From Colius striatus (Eukaryota; Chordata; Aves; Coliiformes; Coliidae): a stretch of DNA of 64,000 nucleotides. The stretch lies in assembly GCF_028858725.1 (NCBI RefSeq), contig NC_084763.1:9936001-10000000 (forward strand), given 5' to 3'. Of the stretch, positions 1 through 10,300 are shown one piece after another. The first letter of the stretch is position 1. Each line of letters starts with the position of its first letter. The notes beneath the pieces were generated by a model. It had not been told where the DNA came from. It ran no database searches and saw only the letters and a program-made list of their open reading frames with translations. The translations under genes and the position numbers were made by a program.

Positions 1-248
1 AGCGTATCAATCCAACTGAAAGGAGGGTTTCTGCAAAATTCTGTTGGTTATGGAGATGCAGAATCCTCACGCAATAGGTAAAAAAACTGCAGCAAACCCC
101 CTTTACCTCCAAAAAAAAAAAAAGTTCTACAGTACTTCTGGCTCTAAGCCACACCTGAAGGTACAACACTCTCCAATCTTCCCACTGGTTCCAGCTACAA
201 ACTTGCAACTGCAGTTACACGTTTGTAGTGTGTTCTACTGAGCACGAC

Positions 249-2212
249 TTAAACATCAGCGACTAGCTTACCTCCCAAGAACTTCCTTAGCGGTCGTTGG
301 TGTTCAAGTCCTTCTCTTCTTGCCATAGGTCTCTTTCTTTCACAATACCCATAGTCACTGTATACAACTCCTTCTTTCTCCTTTGGCTTGTAAACTACAC
401 CAATGTTTTCACCAAGCCCACTCCTAGCTTTTATTTTCTCTTGAGCAGGCCAGCTAATTAATTGAGCCGGGATAACATTTCTAGGTGGTTTCCAAAGCAC
501 CCTCTGGCCAACCTGGTAGAAACTTCCTTTAGTGGGTGTCAAGGTTCCATATGGAGTGGCTTCTTGAATGAAATATTCAATTTCATCCATGTCATCATCA
601 TCATCCTCCTCCTCCTCCTCCTCATCATCATCTTCATCCTCCTCTTCTCCCCTCACAGAGCATTCTCCTGAGTCTTCAACTTCTGATAAACTCTTAGCTG
701 CTTTTTCCTTCAGAGAATGGATTTTTTTGTGACTAGAAGATCTAGGAAAGGCTGCCAGCTTTTTACTTCTGCTGGAAGCCTCTTTAGTCTTCATGGCTGA
801 AGAGTTTTTGACAGCTTGGTCATTCAAGGTGTTCACATGCTCCCTTCCAATCACTTCACCTTCATTAAGGGTCCCACCACTTTTAATTTGCTCTTTCTCT
901 AAGGCCTCTGTACTTTTCTGGAAAGTATACGTGCTCTTCTGAAGCACATAGTCAGGGACAAAATAAGACACTGGAGCATTATCAATTGATGAGCCTTCCT
1001 CTCTAGAAGACATGTCATCAGAAGAAAGACTGAGTACACTCTGATGTTTCCTTTGTGGCAGACAAACATTGTACTGGTAGTTTGTGTCCATACTGTCCAA
1101 GCAAGCCAGCCAACTGTCAGAGGGAACGTACTTCTCAATTGATTCGTCACACCAAATACTTTTGTCCGTTTGACTCTCATTCATTGTGCTGTGGTTTAGG
1201 TTCTGCTTTTTCTGCTGAAGAGTCAAGTTGCTCATTACCTCCATACTAGATGGAAGTAGTCCTGCTTGTTGACTAGAGCTGGGCTCTTCTTGAGAGGTTT
1301 TTAAGCCTGTAGATTTTTTGGAGCTAGGTTTCTTAACTACCACATCCTGTCTCACCACTGTCTTATCTACACTAACAGATCTTGCCAGCTCTGAGACTTG
1401 CACTGCCATGGTTTCACCCGGGGGAGATTTCACCTGCTGACCTGTATTTCCCTGCTTTTCTGCATCCAGCTTCATTTCATTATTTTGGACCTCTCTTTCT
1501 TGTGCAGTCTCAACACATTGTTTTGAGGAGAGAACAGCTTTTCTCTCATCTATGGGAGCTCCTGGCACCATTTTCTCCCCTTCACGAGAGCCATATATCA
1601 TTCCTTCACACGAGCTAACAGAAAACAAGTCACGCTGCACCATATTATCTGGGACTGGTTTACCACTCGCCACATCATACAGAGGGATCGTTTCTTTGAA
1701 GGACTTCCACAGCTGAATGGCTGGAGAGCCATTTCCATATTCTATCCTCACTTCTTCCTTTTCAAAGGCATAGCTTCCAGTAGGAAGATTTCTATACTGT
1801 GTAGAGCTGCAAGGGCTCTTGTTATGAAACTCTCTGTCTACTGCAATGGAAGATCCAGATGAATCTTGTTTCTCTGAAGTACTTTCAGTCTCTGTACCTA
1901 CGCCAGAAGAAACACAGGCCTTATTTCCTACATCACAACCTTTCGTTCCTGTATGGCCATCTTGATGCTTTTTTTGCTTGTTTTCAGGCTGTCTAGGATC
2001 AGTCTGTGTTTCTTTTGTCTCCATTTTTTTCCCAGGGGTACCATAGTGCCTAAATCTTGTCGCATGATAAAACATAGGGGAGGGTGAGGGAGCATTAAAA
2101 TAAGGCCTTCTGTGAATTCTTGCATGCACTGGATGCTGTGGAACAAAAAATCCAGGGTAGTCATGGAGCGCAACAGGATAAAGTGGAAGATACGGATTTC
2201 CACTTCTGAAGC
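249..2212 (-). CDS. BUC: BUC large second coding exon
   Basis: About 1.96 kb of uninterrupted frame follow the acceptor tgtctag|gc. It completes Gly-50 and continues the N-terminal Buc/Velo block (GFRSGNPYLPLYP), then ETQTDP, a long hydrophilic linker, the acidic tract (plus-strand 591-650) and the C-terminal block. A TAA at 251-249 ends the frame. A GAG|GTAAGC donor at 272/271 may instead link to a further exon, which I could not find in the 270 bases that remain. Confidence 0.85.
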
Positions 2213-3096
2213 CTAGACATTGGGAACAACAACAAAAAGTAGTACATATCAGTACATATTCTTTCTGAAAGAAGTCATTCTGGTTAACATTTGCTTGCAC
2301 ACACGGGGACAACTACAAGATGAGACACTTAAGTAAAAACTCCACCTGTCAATGCTTGGAAGCAAATCTGATGCAAAAAAAACATGGAAAAGCTTCCCTG
2401 GACAGCTACACTTCAACCAAAAGTCATTTTTTTTTTTCCTTAGAGAATACAACAATTGGCTTCCTGTACTTTTTTTGTTGTTCTTATTTTATGACTATAA
2501 CATTGTCTTTGTAAAAGACAGCTCCAGATAGAAGTTAACATAGGTATACCATTTACAAGATGTACTTCATATTGCTGTTTCTGTATGGATTTTGAAGTTT
2601 ATATTTATCCATATCTATAATGTGTGCAGGTATGTAACCCCTATATACACACACATAAGATAGCTGCTGGACATATTCTAGAGCTCTGTAGCTGTAGGAC
2701 AACTACTACTAAATATTTTTTGCTCAGTTCCCACTTTCCAGAAACAGATGCTTTCTAGCACATGGGCTACATATTTAACTAACACTTCATAAATCAGAGC
2801 TTTGGCAAGTAAAACGTTAACATTAATTCTACCTGGAGCTCTCAAGAAACTTAACACAAACACACGTTCATTTCTTCTACTCTATCAGTAAGTTACTAAG
2901 CAAAGCTACCACAGACTGCTCTCATTTGCCTTACCTGCAGCAGGCACACAGTATGGACTGTACACATGACTGAGGTACCATGGATTTGGAAAAGGCTGTT
3001 GTTCTGATGGCTGCGCATAAAAAAAGGGTCTGGGGTGGTTTGTGGAATATGATCCACTTTCTGAATTTGAGGCAGTATTCATTTTCTTTTTAAATG
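249..3096 (-). CDS. BUC: Bucky ball/Velo1 family germ-plasm organiser, two coding exons seen
   Basis: Zebrafish Bucky ball and frog Velo1 build the oocyte Balbiani body and recruit germ plasm; that role is inferred here by homology. Coding exons join 3082-2935 to 2212-249 (GTAAGG donor; acceptor after tgtctag), giving about 703 residues, somewhat longer than zebrafish Buc. Residues 1-100 hold the Buc/Velo block: NHPRPFFYAQP near residue 15, then aromatic/proline-rich text with YPGFFVPQHP and RHYGTPGKK. ETQTDP lies near residue 115, a family hallmark. The middle is low-complexity and Ser/Gln-rich. An acidic run lies at about 571-593, followed by a conserved-looking block with YQVGQRVLWKPP and a basic tail. 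The start chosen is the ATG at 3082-3080, just after an acceptor (3096), so a 5' noncoding exon lies upstream. The gene is head-to-head with KBTBD2. There is no internal stop. The C-terminus is uncertain: a donor at 271-270 could splice out the last six codons. Confidence 0.85.
2213..2934 (-). other. BUC intron between the two coding exons
   Basis: A 722-base A/T-rich intron with consensus ends on the minus strand (GTAAGG ... TCTAG). It contains short poly-T and TA-rich stretches but no recognisable gene or repeat element. Confidence 0.75.
2935..3096 (-). CDS. BUC: BUC first coding exon
   Basis: The exon is bounded by an acceptor (tttatctgtttcag just above 3096) and a GTAAGG donor. It has 14 bases of leader, then the ATG at 3082-3080. 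It encodes residues 1-49 and one base of the Gly-50 codon. It carries the aromatic/proline-rich start of the Buc/Velo block, including NHPRPFFYAQP and the tail PYCVPAA. The intron to the next exon is 2213-2934. Confidence 0.82.
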
Positions 3097-4743
3097 CTGA
3101 AACAGATAAATGGCTGGAATTAATCACATTAAGAACTGCATGACCAAATGATTTTAATGCTCTGTCAGAATTCAGCAGGTATTCCTCTCCCAGTCCAATG
3201 AAACCAGGTCTTTCCAGAAGAAAATTACTGTCTTCTGACCAGAAAGGGGAAAGTTTACACTACTATCAAGGTCAAAGATCCCAGTTTCCCTTTGCTAAGT
3301 AAGCTTGCATACGTGTCTCAATATTATTACTTCAACCGAATCTTACAGCACATTTTAAAGCTGCAGGACCAGTAACTTATATGAATGTGTAAAATTAAGT
3401 TAAAGTAGTACTCCAGTCAACTAAAAACTAGCCTTCAATTAGCCTTGAGTAAGAGGCCGTAAAACAACAACAAAAGAACCATAGAGGGCTTCACACAATC
3501 AGAAGTACTATTCTTCATGGAGAAAACACTTCTTAATCCCAACACATATCTTTCATTTGAGCTTACAGCAAGAGCTCTGTTAAATCAGGATTTGTACTTT
3601 ATATTTAAGAACAATAATAACTAGTATAATAAACCAACTATTTCTTTGACATTCTTCTTATGCTTAAGCTAAATGATATCTAATGAAAAAAGAGCAAAGT
3701 TCATGCCTAAGCTCATGTTCAAAGCCATACCAAATTCAGAAGACAAAAACCTCCCTCCCCCATTTACACACTTCCTCAGTTAACTAATACACTACATTTA
3801 TTCCATTAGAGCCCAACAAGACATAGAAACTCTTGTCACACATAGGCTATAAGACAAGATTAAATAAATCAGAGAACACAGAAGATAGAGGGAATACACA
3901 GGGAAAAGAAAAAGAGACAGCAGTTCAAGTCTTCAGAGAACTTAAGCACTTCAAAATTACAGAAAAAAAGAGATTAATTCAAGACCTGTTACAAACTGGC
4001 ATCCACTTCAATCTAAAGTTAAGAGCTTTCAAGAACACTGGAGCCCTCTTCAGTTTTCATCTAGAACAGCCTGTCCAGCTCTAGTAAGCACCAAAAAGCC
4101 TACAGCTTCCCTTCACTCTCTTCAGCCAAAGCTCCCAAAACTACTTCAACCTTTAAGAGAAAGGAATATAGAGAAGAAATAAAAAGAAAAAATGAGAAAT
4201 AAACCCTAGAAAAAACACAAAGCTATTCCTGCCCTCTTAGAGCCCCTCAAAACTAAGATCCATGCTGCTGCTTACAGCCCAGCAGGAAACTACCCAACAC
4301 CTCATCTCACCCTCTTTATGGGAGGCAGCTGCTACTTGTCCACTCCCCCTTCCACCTGAGGCTCATTTAATGGTGACACGGGGCCCTTTTCAATGAGGAC
4401 ATTGGAGAGAGATGCAAAACATGAGGAAAGGAGTTGTCCTAAACATCTTAAGCTAACATACAGAAACCTAACAGTCTCATTCTCCAGGCATTTAAGCTGC
4501 ATTCTTAAGTGAATCTAGCATTTCCATTTTGTAACATTGGAACTTATATTAAAAAGGAAAAGGAAATTACTCCCAATTTCCTGCTTAAAGCTACCGCTAG
4601 AGACACTTATGTAAGGGGGAAAAAAAAAAAAAATTAAAAAAACCAAAGCTCACTGTTGTTTCTGAAGTTTACCAGTTTTCCAGTGCTGAGTAAATGGAGT
4701 AATGCTCTTCCATCCTAACCTGACTAAGTGGATAGATAAACAC
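3097..4743. other. BUC upstream region or 5' intron
   Basis: A/T-rich sequence above the BUC first coding exon. An acceptor at its lower edge implies that one or more noncoding BUC exons and the promoter lie here or further up. I could not pick out the exon. No protein-coding similarity is recognised. Confidence 0.5.
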
Positions 4744-5257
4744 AATCATAGAATGGTAGGGGTTGGAAGGGATCTTTAGAGATCATCTAGTGCAACCCTC
4801 CTGCAGAAGCAGGTTCACCTAGATCAGGTCTCACAGGAATACATCCAGGTGGGGCTTGAAGACCTCCAAGGAAGGAGCCTCCACAGCCCCTCTGGGCAGC
4901 CTGTGCCAGGCCTCCCTCACAGTGAAATAGTTTTTTCTTATGTTTAAATGGAACTTTTTGTGTTCCAGCTTCATCCCACTACCCCTTGTCCTGTTACTAT
5001 CTACTATAGAAATAAGGGCTGTCCCAATCTCCTGACACTCACTCTTTAGATATTTGTAAATATTAATGAGATCCCCCCTCAGTCTCCTCTTCTCCAGCCT
5101 AAACAGCCTCAGTTATCGCAGCCTTTCCTCGTATGAAAGATGCTCCACTCCCCTGATCATCTTGGTGGCCCTGTGCTGGACTCTCTCCAGCAGTTCCCTG
5201 TCCCTGTTGAGCTGAGGAGCCCAGAACTGGACACAGGACTCCAGATGAGGCCTCAAT
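4744..5257 (-). mobile_element. CR1 LINE fragment, 5'-truncated
   Basis: The plus strand starts with the reverse complement of the CR1 3' end (tcatagaatggtaggggttg). It continues through the 3' UTR into the last part of ORF2, with the typical phrases about 'ctctccagcagttccctg' and 'tccagatgaggcctca'. The element therefore lies on the minus strand, with its 3' end at 4744. The reading frame is broken and the 5' end is missing, so it is inactive. Confidence 0.93.
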
Positions 5258-5929
5258 ATTCTTTCCGTATGGAAAAGTGCTTATTTCAGTACCATGTGCA
5301 ATGGAAATGTATTAAATGGGAGGTTATAACTTGGCTCTGTGCTGGCTCTTTGCAGGAGCTGAACATCTGAGCAGCCCTTTTGCGATGGTGTGTCTCCGTA
5401 TGACAGATCACCAATGCTGGGAGAGACGGTGAGAGAAGGAAGCACAAGCAATGCACCGAGCAAGTAAAATGGGCAATGAGAAAAAAGCAGAGAGGTTTCA
5501 ATGTTTAGAGACTGGTTACATTTCTAGGTTGGGCAATTCCTGTAATTTCTGGTGGGTTTTTTTTCCTTCCACAGGGTTCAGATTCAGCTCGCCCTTTGCG
5601 CCAAGACCCTAGGGAAGGGTTGCTGATGCCATTCCTCACGGGCCTGCCCAGCCACAGCTTGTCCTTTCCACTGACGGCAGCTCTCGCGCAGTGTGCAGGG
5701 CACTTGTGGGACTTGTCTGGGACGTTTTAAATCCCCAGCTCCAGATTAAGCTTTCACCTTTTTAAAGTCAAGTTCCTGGCATTTCTCTTGGCGGATGGAC
5801 TCAAAGAGAAATTTTAAATTAAATAAAACAAACCAACCCAGCCCTCCCCAGGTTTTATAAAGGTGCCTGTCCTGAGGATTTTCCTTTCCCAGGGACCAGA
5901 CTTCGGGCTGCTCTCCCTCACTGCCACAT
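5258..5929. other. Intergenic spacer between BUC side and CpG island
   Basis: Unique-looking sequence between the CR1 copy and the CpG island, becoming richer in GC toward 5900. No gene, RNA or repeat is recognised. Confidence 0.5.
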
Positions 5930-7370
5930 CCTGCCCGCGGCGGCCTCAAGGCCCCACAGCCCTCAGCCGCCGTTCCCTCAAGGGGCAGGCAAACCCAGGC
6001 GCCTGCCTTTGCCAGAGAACGTTCTAGCTGCGCAGTACCCGGTCCCACAAGGGAGAGCCGGTGGCGGGGGCGAGGGCCCGAGCCGGACCGAGCTGAGCCG
6101 CGCTCTGGCCGCCCCTCAGCCGCGCACAAGCCCCTCAGCGCACCGAGCTGCAGCGAGCCGCTCTTCCCAGCAGGGGGCGCTGCGCGCACCCGCGCGCCTG
6201 GCGCCGGCTCCGGCCCCGTGTGCGCCTGCGCCGTCGGAAGCGCCGGAGCGGGAGATCCCCGGGCGCGCGGCCAGGCCGATTCCCTTCCCCCCCCCGCCCC
6301 GGGCGCGTCGCGCCGCCGTGAGCATGCGCGGCGAGGCCGGTTCCTCCCCCCGCCCGTGGCGCCGCTGCGAGCATGCGCGGCAGGGTAGGTACCCCCCCCC
6401 CTTCCCCACGCGCGTGGCGCCGCTGCGAGCATGCGCAGCAGGGCCGGGCAGGCGCGGCCGCGCGCGCCGCAGCGTAACGGCCGCCGAGCGGCGGCGGCGG
6501 GGTGAGAGTGAGGAGGCGGAGGGCATCGCGCTTGCGCGCCTCGAGGCCGCCGCCTCCGCAGCCCAGGCCAGACCGGATCCTCCTCCTCCCCCGCTTTCCC
6601 GGCCCCCTCGCCCCTGGCCGCCCGCGGTCGGGGCGCTGAGGCAGAAGAGGAAGCGGCGGTCAGAGGTTTGTTCGGGGATGGGAGGGAGATGGGGGCGGCC
6701 GCTCTCCCGTCCCGCCGTGTCGTGAGGCGGCGGCCGCCTTCGCCTGGTGCGGCCGTTGCTCGCCTCGCCGCGGGGGGCCGCAGCGGGGGGCAGGTAGGCC
6801 GCCCCTCGCCGGGAGGGCTCCTGGGCCCCGGCGGCGTGGCCGGCCGGACGCTCTGCGGCAGCCTGTGCTCCCCCCCTGCCTGGGTGCGGCTCCCGCCCGC
6901 CCCTTCCGTGACCCGCGGCCACTCCCGCCCGCCCGGCGGCTGCATCTCCTGGGCCCGCTGGACAGCGGCGGCGGCGCCCCGAGCAAGAAGGCGGCTGGGG
7001 CCGGCTGCTGCCGCGGCGGAGCTCGGGAGAGCCGCGGGGAGGAGAGGAAGAGGGCAGCGCGCCGGGTGCTGAGCCGAGCGGGCGGCAACTCGCCGAGCAG
7101 GAAGGTGCCTCTGTCCTTAGGGCTGAAGGGAGCTCGGGGAAGCAGGAGAGGGATTGAAGCAACAGAGAGACGGGACGGCACACCCGGCTGTCGAAGAGGA
7201 AAACAAGATGTGTTTCCTGCTGTAGTAGCGCGTCGCTGCGCCCGGCAAGCGGGAGGGGACGATCGCCTCGGGCCGGTAATGGGGCGGGCTGTAGTGTATC
7301 CAGCGTTTAGCGCTCCTCTTCAGCCGAGCGGAGTGGGACGTTTGCAGCTTGCGTGGTTTTTTTAGAGGTG
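5930..7370. promoter_or_regulatory. CpG island; KBTBD2 promoter and first noncoding exon, possibly shared with BUC
   Basis: About 1.4 kb of very GC-rich, CpG-dense sequence in A/T-rich surroundings. It lies 5' of the KBTBD2 coding exons and faces BUC on the other strand. Human KBTBD2 has a noncoding first exon, so exon 1 should be here. Candidate plus-strand donors are ggg|gtgaga near 6502, ag|gttt near 6666 and cag|gtaggc near 6793; I cannot choose between them without transcripts. GCATGCGC motifs at 6322, 6371 and 6429, plus GCGCCTGCGC near 6222, fit NRF1. Long open frames on both strands here are a by-product of high GC. Confidence 0.85.
6308..6450. repeat. Tandem imperfect repeat of about 49-58 bp carrying NRF1-like cores
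   Basis: Two and a half to three copies begin at 6308, 6357 and 6415. Each has a ggcgccgctgcgagcatgcg-like core, and the first two also contain a poly-C stretch. Each copy has one GCATGCGC palindrome, so the repeat multiplies a probable transcription-factor site in the promoter. Confidence 0.75.
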
Positions 7371-10300
7371 CTCGAAAGGACAGACAGGATGGAGTCTTGT
7401 AGAACAGCGCTGCGGTGTCATTGCCGTTTCATGTAATTGCCTACCTTGCCGATCTGTCTAGTGGTGGGCGTGTATATAGTAGTACCTACGGAGACCCAGG
7501 ATGGGCTTCAATGTTTACGTGCAGATTTGAAGAGTCGAATAATTCATAGCTTTTCTAGACTAAATATATGTGTAGTATAGCTTTAAAGTTAGCCATCTGC
7601 ATGCCTGAGTTTTTCCAGTATTTAATACTTTTTCTGTTATGAACAGGACAAGTACCTACAGCTTTTGAAACAACTGTAATAACGAAATAGAAATGGATGT
7701 GTATTTTAGTTAGCATCTGTGTTTTTAGAGGTTTTCTTGCAGAGCCATAGCTTGGCTTTCTACATTACTTTGTAATCATAGTGGCCCTGAAAGGCTGCAT
7801 GGTGCTGGGACCTCACCCAGGGCTGTACCTATGTGAATTTTGCTAAGATGATGTGTCTAGATCATTAAAATACATGATTAACTTAGTTCAGTTTCTTGTG
7901 AATGTATCAGGAGAACTAGGTAATTCTTAATATTAAATATACTCAGATGTGTAAGTCTTGCAGTCTCATCCTCTGGGTATAGGTGTCAACACTTCCAAAT
8001 ATTTTTGTGTGTGGAGTACAAGGGTTGTGCTATACTTGGTGCTGCACAGCAAACATCTTGCAGGAACAGAGCAAAGTAGAAGCAGTGATGCTTCTGCTTA
8101 ATTAGTATTTTTTTTACTACACTTTGGACAGGTATTTGTTGTTGGTTTTCTTTGAGGCAGACTTTTTTTTTTTGGTCCTGTGGTTACGAAACAGACCGCA
8201 ATTGGTGCAAATCCTAAAATCCTCTTCCTTAATTTAGTGGCTGCTGCTTTTTTGAGATGAAATTTTATATGTATGAGAGATCCATTATAAGACTCATAAC
8301 CTGTCAGGCACTAACTTACGGTTAGTTAAGCTACATTAATTATTAATCTAATTTCTTAAGGCAGAAATGCTTGAATTTATAGTTGAACATCATCATATCG
8401 TGAATATTTAAGGGAGTAACGTGTATTTTTGAACCAGAACATGAGCTGTTAAATCAAACAGCCTAGCTTCCTTAGCATGCTAGAGTTCAGTCTTTTCTGA
8501 ACATACTTGATACATGGCTGGATCGTGCTGGAGACATCCATGGCCCATATTTTTTTTTTCAAAGTTTAATTTTCCAAAACAAGTCAAGTCTTTCAACAAA
8601 ATAGAAACACCCTTGGGGATGGAAACTACCTGTGCTCAGCGTTAGAAGGCCAAGTTGCCAAGTTGTTGGTTTATCTTGTGCTAATTTTATTTCTAGGCAG
8701 GTATTTCCTTTAGTGTATAACTTCCTTCAGGAGCAGAAAAACAGGAAAGAAACTGGTAATGAGGAGTACGTTGTAACCAAGTACATTGTTAGTGTGGAGT
8801 CTGACACTTCCAGCCTCTGGCTTCTATGTAGGTTCAGAAAGCTGAACTCCCTCAAAGTTGTAAGTGACCTCTCATGCGCAATATGTATAGAAAACAATAG
8901 CAGTTTACACATGAACAGTAATTTTTGAGATGGTAACATCTTTGTTTTTTCATGAAATTTCACGTTGCTTCATTAGACTCTCTGTGGTGTCCTTGTGTTT
9001 GTGGACTGCAGTGCTATCAAAGACACCTTTGATAGCTTTAGAAAAGAGGAAAACTTCCAAGTCCTGAACTGCTTCATCAATTACCTACTACTTTTTCACT
9101 GCCAAGGATGCAAATTTGATACATTACTCAAGACTCTAGAGCTTCTACCTCCTTTTTTCTTCTTTTCTTATCTTTAAGATCTGTTGGCTGGGTGCATTTA
9201 TTTCCATAATTGCTTGTCATCGTTTTTAGCACTAGTATTCCCCCTCACTGTTAGTTGGTATGATCCTTTTGCACCACGTTGATTTGTAACTCAGCATGTC
9301 TTTAATAGTATGGCAGTACTGAAGTGCTCAGCTTGGTACTTGGATTGCCATCTTCACACACATGAGTGCCTGTGTAGTTTGACTTACAGTGGCTCAGTTC
9401 TTAATTCTGATGTTTTATTATGTTAAAAATAGCGAATGACTCACTTCTTTAGGCGAGTTTTTACTTGTCATTTGAATGAAACTGCCCTTGGTTGCGAATA
9501 GGTGTTTGAGTAGAAGTGCACCAAAGTAGTATTTGAAGCTTTTTAATATTAGTTACAACTAGATTAGATAAGCTGAATGTCCAGGGAAGTAAGTTTGGGT
9601 GGTTGTTTTTTCTTTTCTTGGTTTTTTTTTTTTTTTTACCAGCCAAACACAGAGGTTTACTCAAGTAGGATTTCTGCTTTGTGGTGTTAGAATTCAAGAG
9701 CTATTTAGATGGCTGAAGATGCAGATAGGAATGTGTGAGACCTTCATTGACCTTAAAGTGTTTCCCAGAATGTTATTGGAAGTTAGGCATGTAATCTAGC
9801 GGACTTAACAGGATTTTCAGAACTTATTTCTTTTCCTAGTATAAAAAGGTCCTTAAAAAAACCCAAAATTGCATGTTTATGTATCTTGTTTTACCTTTCT
9901 TCTAATTTGAAAAAAATAACATTTTGTTTTGAATGTAGTGCAGTTGAAGAATGTTACATCTGTGTCTCTTAAACTGTTCCCTACTACTGAAACTGGAAAT
10001 AGTCAATATTCCATGCTACACGTTGAAGTTTACTGTTAACATTTGGGTGTAGGGAGTGCAGTGTATATCTCTGTTCATCAATCTTTGCCTGACCTCAGAG
10101 GATACACTGATTCAAGGAAGGCAATTAACAGCCTGTCCCGTAACTCATTAACATTTGATGACTAATTTTTTGAATGGTCTTGTTCTGATTGGAAGTGCGT
10201 GAACAAATGTTACAAGCCACCTCATTAAAATTATTGAAGCTATAAGGAATAATTAATTAAAACAGAAGCGTCTTATCATCCTGTTGCTCTCCAGCTTGGT

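Noticed and set aside
5746-7365. Long overlapping open frames on both strands (up to 399 codons)
   Set aside because: They sit in the CpG island, where stop codons are rare, are rich in Ala/Arg/Pro/Gly, overlap on opposite strands and show no domain.
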